Source: a bacterium
GTDB taxonomy: Bacteria > Pseudomonadota > Gammaproteobacteria > Burkholderiales > Burkholderiaceae_C
Assembly: GCA_030824555.1 (NCBI GenBank)
Contig: JAVBXK010000026.1
Coordinates: forward strand, 1-64,000
Length of the DNA: 64,000 nt
Direction: 5' to 3'
Shown: one piece after another, positions 56,222 to 64,000 of the stretch
How the letters are laid out: each line of letters begins with the position of its first letter
Numbering within the stretch: position 1 is the first letter of the stretch
The notes under the pieces: model-generated
The model's input: only the letters and a program-made list of their open reading frames with translations
Told to the model about the DNA's origin: nothing
Database searches by the model: none
Made by a program: the position numbers and the translations under genes

Positions 56222-58006
56222 ATGCACACCGCCACACCGCCTGCACACAAATCCAACCTGCGCACCACACTGAAAGATGTGTGGGCCTTGGCAGCCCCCT
56301 ATTTCCAGTCCACAGACAAATGGCGTGCACGCGGCATGCTGTTGGCCATCGTGGCCCTGAACCTGGGCGCTGTGTACATGCTGGTGCTCATTAACGACTG
56401 GAACCGACTGTTTTACGACGCTTTGCAAGACAAAAACGAACCCGTGTTCTGGCAGCAGCTCACGCGGTTTGGATGGCTGGCGGGTGGCTACATCGTGATC
56501 GCTGTCTACAAGCTGTACCTCACGCAGTTGCTGGAACTGCGTTGGCGGGCCTGGATGACAGGGTCGTTCATGGACCGCTGGCTGGCCGGACACGCCTTTT
56601 ACCGCATGGAGTTGATGCGGTTTGGCCAACCCGAGGCACAGGCAGGCACGGTCACACCCGACACAGCCCCGCCAGACAACCCCGACCAGCGCATGGCCGA
56701 AGACCTGAACCTGTTCACCAGCTACACCGTCAGCCTGTGCATGGGCCTGCTCAACGCCAGTGTGACGCTGCTGAGTTTCGTGGGCATTTTGTGGGGGCTG
56801 TCGGGGGCGTTCAGTTTCGAGTTCGCAGGCGAATCGCACGCCATACCGGGCTTCATGGTGTGGGCAGCCGTGGTGTATTGCCTGGTGGGCAGCGGCATCA
56901 CACACTGGATCGGCAAGCCACTGACCCGGTTGAACTTTGCGCAGCAACGCCGCGAAGCTGATTTCCGGCACCACATGCTGCGCGTGCGCGAGTACAGCGA
57001 GTCCATCGCCCTGGACCGTGGCGAGGCCGTCGAGCGCAGCCGCCTCGGGGCGGGCCTGTCCAAGGTGGTGGCCAATGCGTCGGCGCTGATCCAGGCGCAA
57101 AAGCGGCTGACTTGGTTCACCACCGGATTCGGGCAGGCGGCCGTGGTGTTTCCGTTCATCGTCGCCGCCCCCCGGTTTTTCAGCGGGGCCATTCAGCTGG
57201 GGGAGTTGATGCAGGTGGCATCGGCTTTCGGGCGGGTGCAGGACTCGCTGGCCTGGTTTGTCGACAACTACCCGTCACTGGCAACCTGGAAGGCCACCAC
57301 AGACCGGTTGACTCAATTTAACAACAATTTATTGCCTTCATCTCAATACACAGAAGCACCTACAGCTATCGATAACAGTGCAAACACGATCACCGATGCC
57401 TGGCAAGCTGATCTGGTGCTGCACCTGCCCAACGGCCAGTCGCTGGGGGTGCCCGCAAGCTTTTCCGTTGCTGCAGGCGACACGGTTTTGGTCAAAGGCC
57501 CGTCGGGCAGCGGCAAATCGACCCTGTTCCGCGCACTGAGCGGCATCTGGCCATGGACGAGCGGGCGCGTGCAGCGCCCGGCCGACCACCCCGCCCGCAC
57601 CCAATTCCTGCCACAACGCCCCTACTTCCCGCAGGGCAGCTTGCGCGAAGCCCTTTCCTACCCAGAGCCCGCAGACCGCTACGCAAACGCTGAACTGGTC
57701 AAGGCCTTGACCGATGCCTTGCTGCCCCACCTTGCCTCGCGGCTGGACGAAGCCGATGCATGGGGCCAAAAGCTGTCAGGCGGCGAGCAGCAGCGGCTGG
57801 CCGTGGCCCGCGCATTCCTGAAGCAACCCCGGTGGCTGTTTGTCGACGAAGGTACCAGCGCGCTGGATGCCGAGGCCGAGCGCGTCATCTACGGTCGGCT
57901 GAAAGCGATGGTGTCCGCGCAGCACGGTGCGCTGGTGTCCATTGCTCACCAGCCTGGGGTGGCTGAATTTCATGCCAGCACGCTGACGGTTCAGCCCGTG
58001 ACATGA
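56222..58006 (+). CDS. ABC transporter, fused permease-ATPase (SbmA/BacA/YddA/ABCD type)
   Basis: 594 residues. The ABC_membrane_2 domain (about 20-350) has WNRLFYDALQDKNEPVFWQQ, the family hallmark, and READFRHHMLRVREYSESIA. The nucleotide-binding domain (about 390-590) has Walker A KGPSGSGKST, signature LSGGEQQRLAVARA, Walker B WLFVDEGTSALD. Relatives move peptides or vitamin B12, or export fatty acyl-CoA in peroxisomes. The linker at about 365-390 (FNNNLLPSSQYTEAPTAIDN) is AT-rich and may hold a degenerate copy of the dispersed repeat. The ATG at 56222 is used; upstream GTG/TTG starts are possible. Confidence 0.92.
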   Translation: MHTATPPAHKSNLRTTLKDVWALAAPYFQSTDKWRARGMLLAIVALNLGAVYMLVLINDWNRLFYDALQDKNEPVFWQQLTRFGWLAGGYIVIAVYKLYLTQLLELRWRAWMTGSFMDRWLAGHAFYRMELMRFGQPEAQAGTVTPDTAPPDNPDQRMAEDLNLFTSYTVSLCMGLLNASVTLLSFVGILWGLSGAFSFEFAGESHAIPGFMVWAAVVYCLVGSGITHWIGKPLTRLNFAQQRREADFRHHMLRVREYSESIALDRGEAVERSRLGAGLSKVVANASALIQAQKRLTWFTTGFGQAAVVFPFIVAAPRFFSGAIQLGELMQVASAFGRVQDSLAWFVDNYPSLATWKATTDRLTQFNNNLLPSSQYTEAPTAIDNSANTITDAWQADLVLHLPNGQSLGVPASFSVAAGDTVLVKGPSGSGKSTLFRALSGIWPWTSGRVQRPADHPARTQFLPQRPYFPQGSLREALSYPEPADRYANAELVKALTDALLPHLASRLDEADAWGQKLSGGEQQRLAVARAFLKQPRWLFVDEGTSALDAEAERVIYGRLKAMVSAQHGALVSIAHQPGVAEFHASTLTVQPVT

Positions 58007-58075
58007 GGCATTGAGCGCCGCTTGCTCGCGCTCGAAACGCCCGACCTCTGCGCAGCAGGCACCAGCCGTACACAG

Positions 58076-58837
58076 TCAGAACCGGTCTTGCACCCATTTG
58101 CTGTAGCCATTGGCCCGCAGCTCGCAGGCAGGGCAGACGCCACAGCCATAACCCCACGCGTGACGGTGCGTGCGGTCGCCTGCGTAGCAGGTGTGCGTGT
58201 GCTCGATGATCAGGTCTACCAGCAATTGGCCACCACCTTGCGGTTGGGCCCGCCCACCCAGGTCGTGCGCCAGTTGCCAGGTGGCGGCCTTGTCGATCCA
58301 CATCAGCGGCGTGTCGATCAGGTAGCGCTTGTCCATGCCCAGCGACAGGGCCAGTTGCATGGCTTTCATGGTGTCGTCACGGCAATCGGGGTAGCCCGAA
58401 AAATCGGTTTCACACACGCCAGTGACGATGACTTGCAACGCCCGCCGGTACGCCAGCGCAGCCGCCAGCGTCAGGAACAACAGGTTGCGCCCCGGCACGA
58501 AGGTGTTGGGCAAGCCGGTGCTTTCCATCTGGAACGCCACGTCGCGCGTCAACGATGTTTCGCTCACCTGGCCCAGCACGGCCAGGTCCAGCACATGGTC
58601 GTCGCCCAGCTTGGTGCCCCAAGCCGGGAACGCCTGGCGCAATTCGGCCAGCACCGTCAGGCGCGAAGTCATTTCAACGTGGTGCCGCTGGCCGTAGTTG
58701 AAACCGATGGTTTCCACGCGCTCGAAGCGCGACAGCGCATGGGCCAGACAGGTGGTGGAGTCTTGTCCACCCGAAAACAAAACGAGTGCCGTGGTGTGCA
58801 TATGGGGAGCAAACAAAGTAAGCGTGGGGGTGTTCAT
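58076..58837 (-). CDS. queC: 7-cyano-7-deazaguanine synthase
   Basis: 253 residues. PP-loop [58 protein letters not shown] and the C-terminal zinc cysteines in [16 protein letters not shown]. It makes preQ0, the queuosine precursor, from carboxydeazaguanine, ammonia and ATP. The ATG overlaps the HDOD gene stop (ATGA). An internal ATG 12 codons on (MHTTALVLF) is a possible alternative. No preQ1 riboswitch is seen. Confidence 0.96.
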   Translation of the reverse strand: MNTPTLTLFAPHMHTTALVLFSGGQDSTTCLAHALSRFERVETIGFNYGQRHHVEMTSRLTVLAELRQAFPAWGTKLGDDHVLDLAVLGQVSETSLTRDVAFQMESTGLPNTFVPGRNLLFLTLAAALAYRRALQVIVTGVCETDFSGYPDCRDDTMKAMQLALSLGMDKRYLIDTPLMWIDKAATWQLAHDLGGRAQPQGGGQLLVDLIIEHTHTCYAGDRTHRHAWGYGCGVCPACELRANGYSKWVQDRF

Positions 58838-60102
58838 TTCAGGCCGCGTGCGGCCACGAAGGTTTTGTCGGCCGGGTCGCGGGCTGTGGCCAGCAGGTGA
58901 ATGACGGCACGGTTGACCTCGTCCAGGCCAAACCCGCTGCGCTCGCACACAGCGGGCACCTGGTCCACCCGGTGAGGGGACGCCACGGCATTGGCCACGT
59001 CCAGGTACGCCACATAGGGGCCGTCGTGCCGCACCAGGGTCGAAAAAATGCGCCCGGGAATGGGCAACTGGTGCAACAACTCGGCCAACGGTTCTTTCAT
59101 CAGCTGGTCCAGGTGCGCAAACGTGCCCGTCAGGTGAATCTCGCCTTTCAGTTCCTCGTCGGAGTTGGGGTCCAGCAGCCCGCGCATCATGCGCGCGCGC
59201 ATGTGCAGCGCGTGCCTGAGCGGATGCAGCGACTTGTCTGCACTGGCCGACGGGTACGCCGTCTGCAACCACGATTTGAGCTTGTCGTAGCCCAGCATCA
59301 TCAGCGCATGGCGTATGGACTCCACCTCGTGCGCCAGCCCGAACGCCGCAGAATTCACCATGCGCAGCAAGCGGTACACCATGACCGGATCTTGCACCAG
59401 CAGCGCACCCAGCTGTTGAATGGGCACCTCGGCATCCACGGCCTGCATGATTTGCACCATCACACGCTGGTCCATGGCAATGGCCTTGAACCGGTTGGCA
59501 GACAGCAGCTCGTCATCGGGCCAGCCCACCACGCCCCAGGCTTTTTGCTTGTCCAGGCAATGATCGGCCAACGCGCGGCTGGACACACCCACATACAGAT
59601 GACCGGCCAAAATCGGGCTTTCGATGCGGGCCACATGCCCTGGCGTCGAGAACTCGCCACCTTGGCCAGCCGCCTGCAGCGCCAGCACGGCATCGTCGAC
59701 GGTCAGTTCCAGCACCGCCCGCAGCCCCTTGAATTTTTTGGCATAGGGCTCAAACCGAGCCAACTCGCCCCGCCACAGCAACTGGTGCCCAAACCGGCGT
59801 GCGGCCATGACCATTTCAAGTGCTTCAGGCTTGGCCCAGACCGATTCGGGCACTTCCAGCCAGGTGTTGCGCACCGGAGCTTGTTTCAGCAGCGACAACA
59901 GCAGACGGGGCTCGTCGGTCGACAGCAGCAAGGGCGGCGCATCGGGCGGCCACCCTTCGATGAGGGCCGCCAGCATGGGCACGATGTCGATGGAGCGCGG
60001 ACGCAGCGCGTGAATGGTCAACCGCGACGCACAGATGCGGCGGGTGCGGTCCCAGACGGGTTCGTAGGCAAATGCAATGTCGTCTAAAGGCGAGTGCAGC
60101 AT
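58834..60102 (-). CDS. HDOD-domain signalling protein with degenerate EAL-like N terminus (YuxH type)
   Basis: 422 residues. The N-terminal 200 residues look like a decayed EAL phosphodiesterase ([19 protein letters not shown] at the start; no EAL or DDFG catalytic motifs). The C-terminal HDOD domain (about 205-400) has [40 protein letters not shown] and [12 protein letters not shown]; the metal His-Asp pair of HD proteins is absent, as expected. Such proteins act as signalling scaffolds, often in motility. It follows flgL by 45 bases in the same direction, so it may be read with the flagellar operon. Confidence 0.85.
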   Translation of the reverse strand: MLHSPLDDIAFAYEPVWDRTRRICASRLTIHALRPRSIDIVPMLAALIEGWPPDAPPLLLSTDEPRLLLSLLKQAPVRNTWLEVPESVWAKPEALEMVMAARRFGHQLLWRGELARFEPYAKKFKGLRAVLELTVDDAVLALQAAGQGGEFSTPGHVARIESPILAGHLYVGVSSRALADHCLDKQKAWGVVGWPDDELLSANRFKAIAMDQRVMVQIMQAVDAEVPIQQLGALLVQDPVMVYRLLRMVNSAAFGLAHEVESIRHALMMLGYDKLKSWLQTAYPSASADKSLHPLRHALHMRARMMRGLLDPNSDEELKGEIHLTGTFAHLDQLMKEPLAELLHQLPIPGRIFSTLVRHDGPYVAYLDVANAVASPHRVDQVPAVCERSGFGLDEVNRAVIHLLATARDPADKTFVAARGLK

Positions 60103-60147
60103 GCGCCGACGTTACCGCAAAAAAATCAGCCCCGGCCTGATTTCAGG

Positions 60148-61104
60148 TCACCGCAAATAATCGAACATCGACATTTTCTGCACCTGCGAGTAGGACTGCA
60201 GCGCGGCTTGGTAGGCAGTCTGGTTTTTCTGGAAGTTGGAAATACCGGCAACCATGTCCAGATCGACCAGCTCTGAATTTTCTTTTTCGTAAGCCACGGC
60301 ACGGTCACTGAACAGCGCCTGCATGCTGTCAGCCCGGTTGAGCCAATCGCCGAGTTTGCCGCGCGCAGCCAGCACCTGGTCCTGGCGCGTGGCCAATTCT
60401 GCGTGGACGGTGTCCAGCTCTGCTGTCAATGCGCTGCCTGCCAGGTTGGACTGCAGTGCGCCGATGGCGCGGTCCATCGTTTCCCAGACGTTCGCACCAT
60501 CCTGACCAAAAATCTGAGCGCCGTCGATGGCAGCGGGTAACGATGTGCTGGTCGGCGCATATTGCCCGTCAAGTGCGTTCCCGGTCCAGTTGACTGCCTT
60601 GCCATCGGGGCCATACGACATGGCCACGGGAGCCGAGAACGTTTCGACAAAAGGATTGCCCTCTGCGTTGGCGGGGCCCAGTCCGGCAAAGATGGGGTTG
60701 CCCGCCGTGTCCTTCTGGTTGGCAAGCCCGACCAGCTGTTCGCGAATGCCGATCAACTCGTTGGCAATGGAATCCTTGTCACTGGCAGCCAATGCACCGT
60801 CTCCAGCTTGAACCACCAGTTCCTTGACGCGGTTGAGCAGATCCGCCACGGTGGCCAGCGTGCTTTCGCCCTGTTGCAGTGATCGGCGTGAGGCTTCCAG
60901 GCCACGCTGATCGGCCTCGGTGCGCAGCAACCTGTTTTGTGTGCGCTCGGACAACGTGGCCGCCACGGCATCGTCACTCGCACGCAACACGCGCTTGCCA
61001 GAACTCAGCTGGTCCTGAGACGTGCCCAACTGGGTCTGACGCTGTTGGATGTTGAACAGCGCACGGTCGAAGGTGTTGGCAGTGGAAACGCGGTAAACGC
61101 TCAT
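60148..61104 (-). CDS. flgL: Flagellar hook-filament junction protein FlgL (HAP3)
   Basis: 318 residues. The flagellin-like N terminus (RVSTANTFDRALFNIQQRQT, LSSGKRVLRASDDAVAA) and C terminus (ISNFQKNQTAYQAALQSYSQ) form the coiled-coil core; a short variable domain lies between. It joins hook to filament. The ATG follows GGGAGCAAATC. Downstream of flgK by 37 bases. Confidence 0.96.
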   Translation of the reverse strand: MSVYRVSTANTFDRALFNIQQRQTQLGTSQDQLSSGKRVLRASDDAVAATLSERTQNRLLRTEADQRGLEASRRSLQQGESTLATVADLLNRVKELVVQAGDGALAASDKDSIANELIGIREQLVGLANQKDTAGNPIFAGLGPANAEGNPFVETFSAPVAMSYGPDGKAVNWTGNALDGQYAPTSTSLPAAIDGAQIFGQDGANVWETMDRAIGALQSNLAGSALTAELDTVHAELATRQDQVLAARGKLGDWLNRADSMQALFSDRAVAYEKENSELVDLDMVAGISNFQKNQTAYQAALQSYSQVQKMSMFDYLR

Positions 61105-61141
61105 GATTTGCTCCCAGTGAACTGTACGGAGTCAGTCTGCA

Positions 61142-63025
61142 TCAACGGAATGCAGACATCAACGTGTCAAACAGGCTTTGCACGGTGCCCATGTACTTGG
61201 CCGATGCCTGATAGGCCTGTTGATACTGGATCAACAGGGCAGCTTCCTCGTCCAGGTTCACACCTGCGGTGTTGGCACGCTGGGTTTCGGCAGCGGCAGC
61301 CTGTGCCGTTGAAAATTGGGCTGAGAATTTCGTTTCACTCAGCGTGGATGCCACGCTGGAAAAAACAGGCACATAGCCATCAGCCAAGGTTGTGGTGCCA
61401 TCGAAACTGACTTGATCCCGCAGCGCCAAAACCGCCTGTGCGTTGCCCGCATTGAACTTGACGGCACCGGCTGGCATGGCATCCAGCGTGAAGGTGTCGG
61501 TCGGTGCGGGCACACCCCGCAGGGTGATGCGGTACCCACCGACATCGATCGGTTTGCCAGGCGTGAACGCCTGGTAGGTGGCACCGCTGTCCACTGAAAT
61601 TTGCCCGCTGGCATCAAATGACACGTTGATGGGCAACGTGGCGCTGGCCGGCGATTGAGTTTGAACGGCCTGCTCGATGGTCAAGCCCGTGGAGTTACCT
61701 GCGCCAGGTGTCAGCATCACGGAACTGGAAACAGCCAGATCGGCAGGAGATGACAGCGCTACCGCAATGGTTTTGGCCGTGTCGGCCCCTGGCCTGAGCA
61801 AAAATCGATCCCCAGCCGACGCAGCACCGGAAGCCTGGGTCAGGGTCAGACCCTCAAATGTCAATGGCAAGGGGACGGCCGCCGGGCTGCCCGCAACCAA
61901 AACACCGTCCGACAGACGTCGAATGGTGACTTCGGAGGCGGTGGTGAAGGTCACCTCGTAGTCACTGCCGCCCAGGGCCGTACCGTCGCTGACCGTCATG
62001 CTCAGGCTTGCGTTGCCGGTGTTGGTGCCTGCGGCGTACCCTTGAAGCGCGGGCAGAGTGAACAGGTCTGCCCCTGCGTTCCCCAACTGATTCAGGCCGC
62101 TGTGCTGCTGCTGGTTGAGTTGGGTGGCCATGGCAAGTGCCATGCGGCCCAGTTGTGACTGCGTCTGCGTCAGATCGTTGTTGACAAACGACTGCAAGCC
62201 TTTCAACTCCCCGCTCAGAAAATCGTCCTGAATGTCAAAAGTCGAGCCGTTTTGTACAAAACTCACGGTCTGCCGTTGATCGTCCAGCGCACTGCGTCCC
62301 ACTTTCAGGCTCGCCGCCTTGTTGCCCATGACAAGGGGCAAACTGCCCGCCACAAACACCGTGACCGTGCCATCATCCGCATTGATGGTGCTGACATGCA
62401 CTTTCTTGTTCAGATCGGACAGCACCTGGTCTCGTTGGTCGAGCAAATCGTTGGGCGCGGCACCGCCAGCCTGAGCGCGCGAAATTTTCTCGTTCAGATC
62501 AGCAACCTGAGTGGCCAGCAGGTTGATGGTTTTGACCACCTCGGCAGACTGCAATCTGGCGGCATCCCCGATTTCCTGCAGCCTGGAAGACGTGTCTCGA
62601 ATGCGTGCAGCCAACTCGTCAGACCTGCTGATGACCACACCACGGGCGGTCGAATCTGTGGGCGAAGACAGCACGTCTACCCACGAATTCAATGCATTGT
62701 TGAGCTGAGTGCCCAGGCTGCCCTCGCCCAGCGGGAACAGGCTTTCAATTTGCTGCATTTTTTCGTAACGCAAGGCATCACCTGCAGCCACGGTTGCCGT
62801 GGTGTTCGCTTGCTTGGTCAAGAACGCGTCGTATGAACGCTTGACTGCAACCAGTTCAACGCCCTTGCCAAAGTAACCATTGCCCACCTGCTGGCCGGGC
62901 ACCGAATTCAGCGAAACAGATTGCCGCGTATACCCCACCGTATTCGCGTTGGAAATGTTGTGGCCAATGACCTGCAACACCGACTGGTTGGTGGTGAGGG
63001 CGCGTGCGGCAATGTTCAAACTCAT
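61142..63025 (-). CDS. flgK: Flagellar hook-associated protein FlgK (HAP1)
   Basis: 627 residues. It begins with the rod/hook motif SLNIAARALTTNQSVLQVIG and HNISNANTVGYTRQSV, contains DLLDQRDQVLSDLNKKVHVS, and ends with the C-terminal helix EEAALLIQYQQAYQASAKYM. The middle (about 330-530) is a longer-than-Salmonella variable region exposed on the junction. The ATG follows AGGGAGACCATC. Confidence 0.97.
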   Translation of the reverse strand: MSLNIAARALTTNQSVLQVIGHNISNANTVGYTRQSVSLNSVPGQQVGNGYFGKGVELVAVKRSYDAFLTKQANTTATVAAGDALRYEKMQQIESLFPLGEGSLGTQLNNALNSWVDVLSSPTDSTARGVVISRSDELAARIRDTSSRLQEIGDAARLQSAEVVKTINLLATQVADLNEKISRAQAGGAAPNDLLDQRDQVLSDLNKKVHVSTINADDGTVTVFVAGSLPLVMGNKAASLKVGRSALDDQRQTVSFVQNGSTFDIQDDFLSGELKGLQSFVNNDLTQTQSQLGRMALAMATQLNQQQHSGLNQLGNAGADLFTLPALQGYAAGTNTGNASLSMTVSDGTALGGSDYEVTFTTASEVTIRRLSDGVLVAGSPAAVPLPLTFEGLTLTQASGAASAGDRFLLRPGADTAKTIAVALSSPADLAVSSSVMLTPGAGNSTGLTIEQAVQTQSPASATLPINVSFDASGQISVDSGATYQAFTPGKPIDVGGYRITLRGVPAPTDTFTLDAMPAGAVKFNAGNAQAVLALRDQVSFDGTTTLADGYVPVFSSVASTLSETKFSAQFSTAQAAAAETQRANTAGVNLDEEAALLIQYQQAYQASAKYMGTVQSLFDTLMSAFR

Positions 63026-63040
63026 GATGGTCTCCCTGCA

Positions 63041-63955
63041 TCAGGCCTGGTTGGCCCGCTGAAGGTTCAGCGTGGTGTTGATGGCCCGGCTCAGCTTGGC
63101 CGCGTACTGGGGGTCCGTGGCGTACCCGGCTTTTTGCAGCTGGGTGGCAAAGGCCTGGGCCGAGCCCAGGTTCTGCATGGCTGTCTGGTAACGGGGGCTG
63201 GTTGACACCAAGCGGGCGTAGTCCCTGAACGAGTCTTCGTACGAGTCGTAGGCACGGAATTTGGCCGTGACTTTTTTGGGCTCGCCATTGATGTATTCGG
63301 TGGTGGTGATCTCGGCGACTTTGCCGGTCCACCCGCTGGTGGCTTTGATGCCAAACAGGTTGAAGCTGTTGGAGCCGTCGGCGTTCTTGATTTCGCTCCT
63401 GCCCCAGCCGGTTTCGTGACCAGCCTGCCCCAGCATGAAGCTGGCAGGGATGCCCACTTCGGCGGCCACGCGGTTGGCGGCTGTGCCCAGCTTGGACACG
63501 AAAGCCGTCTGGCTTTCCGTGATGCGACCCGGTGCGCCTGCCGTGGCAGCAGCCTGTGCTTCGTTGCGTGCGGCACGCTGGTAGGCAGACACGCCTTTGG
63601 CGGCAGCACCGTTGCTGGACGGGTCCATCTGGCGGGCCAGCTGGCGTTCGATGGCCTCGCTCAAACCGCCTGGCAAGCCCGTCATTTGCACGGCCATTTG
63701 TTGGTCCAGCATGTCGGTGGCCAGGTTTTCGCCAGCGCTGTCTTCCATCAGACCTGATTTGGCCGTGGCCTGGCGCATGCTTTTGATGAGCTCGCGCATG
63801 AACAGCGACTCGAACTGCTTGGCGGCCTCTTTGATGGCACCTTTGCCATCCTGGCCGGCCTTCAGCTTCAGGTTGTTGAGTGACGTGGCATCAGCAGCCA
63901 GGCCCTGCACCTGGTTGAGCGACGACGAACTGCCAAGCAGCGATGCGGGGTTCAT
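63041..63955 (-). CDS. flgJ: Flagellar rod-capping/peptidoglycan hydrolase FlgJ
   Basis: 304 residues. N-terminal rod-binding domain (AAKQFESLFMRELIKSMRQA, EDSAGENLATDMLDQQMAVQ) and a C-terminal glucosaminidase domain with GQAGHETGWGRSEI, where Glu181 is the likely catalytic acid. It opens the cell wall for the rod. The ATG follows GGAGG inside the end of flgI. Confidence 0.96.
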   Translation of the reverse strand: MNPASLLGSSSSLNQVQGLAADATSLNNLKLKAGQDGKGAIKEAAKQFESLFMRELIKSMRQATAKSGLMEDSAGENLATDMLDQQMAVQMTGLPGGLSEAIERQLARQMDPSSNGAAAKGVSAYQRAARNEAQAAATAGAPGRITESQTAFVSKLGTAANRVAAEVGIPASFMLGQAGHETGWGRSEIKNADGSNSFNLFGIKATSGWTGKVAEITTTEYINGEPKKVTAKFRAYDSYEDSFRDYARLVSTSPRYQTAMQNLGSAQAFATQLQKAGYATDPQYAAKLSRAINTTLNLQRANQA

Positions 63956-63956
63956 G

Positions 63957-64000
63957 TCAGATTACCTCCAGCTCCGCATTGAGCGCACCGGCGGCCTTGA
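63957..64000 (-). CDS. flgI: Flagellar P-ring protein FlgI, C-terminal end
   Basis: The frame entering from the right edge reads KAAGALNAELEVI and stops one base before the flgJ ATG. This is the standard FlgI C terminus. Only 13 complete codons are visible; the flagellar order I-J-K-L supports the call. Confidence 0.85.
   Translation of the reverse strand, partial: KAAGALNAELEVI

Noticed and set aside
57308..57370. Seventh copy of the AT-rich repeat in the ABC transporter linker
   Set aside because: ATAGC is present on the minus strand but the second motif reads AAGGC and is 26 bases away; too degenerate to count.

Overview
The window is high-GC DNA from a Gram-negative betaproteobacterium, most likely a member of the Burkholderiales close to Comamonadaceae. 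The signs are short Omp32-type porins beginning with the usual signal peptide and ending in Phe, a groESL operon with a perfect CIRCE element, a complete type II secretion (gsp) locus, flagellar flgIJKL genes, and large families of ABC transporters. The genus cannot be fixed from sequence reading alone.

Layout. 1-4829 (minus): an operon of a Crp/Fnr-type regulator, a DUF4394-like lipoprotein, a periplasmic cupredoxin and a membrane GGDEF/EAL protein with a degenerate cyclase site, followed by the start of an unknown gene. 5022-13740 (plus): a long-chain-type acyl-CoA ligase, a complete branched-chain-amino-acid-type ABC importer (two ATPases, two permeases, one binding protein) and a PaaK-like ligase. 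This looks like import of a carboxylate followed by CoA activation, and all five gene junctions from livG onward carry hairpins or repeats. 13857-16202: groES-groEL with promoter, CIRCE and terminator. 16320-19871: a Tgl-like transglutaminase homologue, transaldolase, a divergent RpiR/HexR-type regulator and a small membrane protein. 19999-27142 (minus): a dipeptide-type ABC operon with an M20 amidohydrolase inside it. 27239-30574: two convergent porins with sigma54/NtrC-like sites, and an OsmC protein. 30659-33635: a candidate small RNA, ilvA and cobT.

33700-46410: type II secretion genes. gspC is on the minus strand; gspG-H-I-J-K-L-M-N-D-E and then F are on the plus strand, with a Uma2-family gene lodged between gspE and gspF. 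46471-53506 (minus): a tightly packed, visibly AT-richer seven-gene set (NAD-synthetase-like, asparagine-synthetase-like, AMP ligase, PrmC-like methyltransferase, acyl carrier protein, exported SGNH-like protein, hexapeptide acyltransferase). It looks like a transferred pathway that makes and tailors an acyl or amide group. It is the best candidate here for an undescribed system.

53669-64000: a 5'-nucleotidase, an RCC1-repeat lipoprotein, an ABC exporter of the SbmA/YddA/ABCD type, queC, an HDOD signalling protein and flgL-K-J with the end of flgI.

A family of short AT-rich repeats (ATAGC, 17-18 nt, AAGCG, 4 nt, then usually a T-run) recurs across the window. Copies sit at intercistronic junctions and inside coding sequences, and in two cases they supply or abut a start codon.
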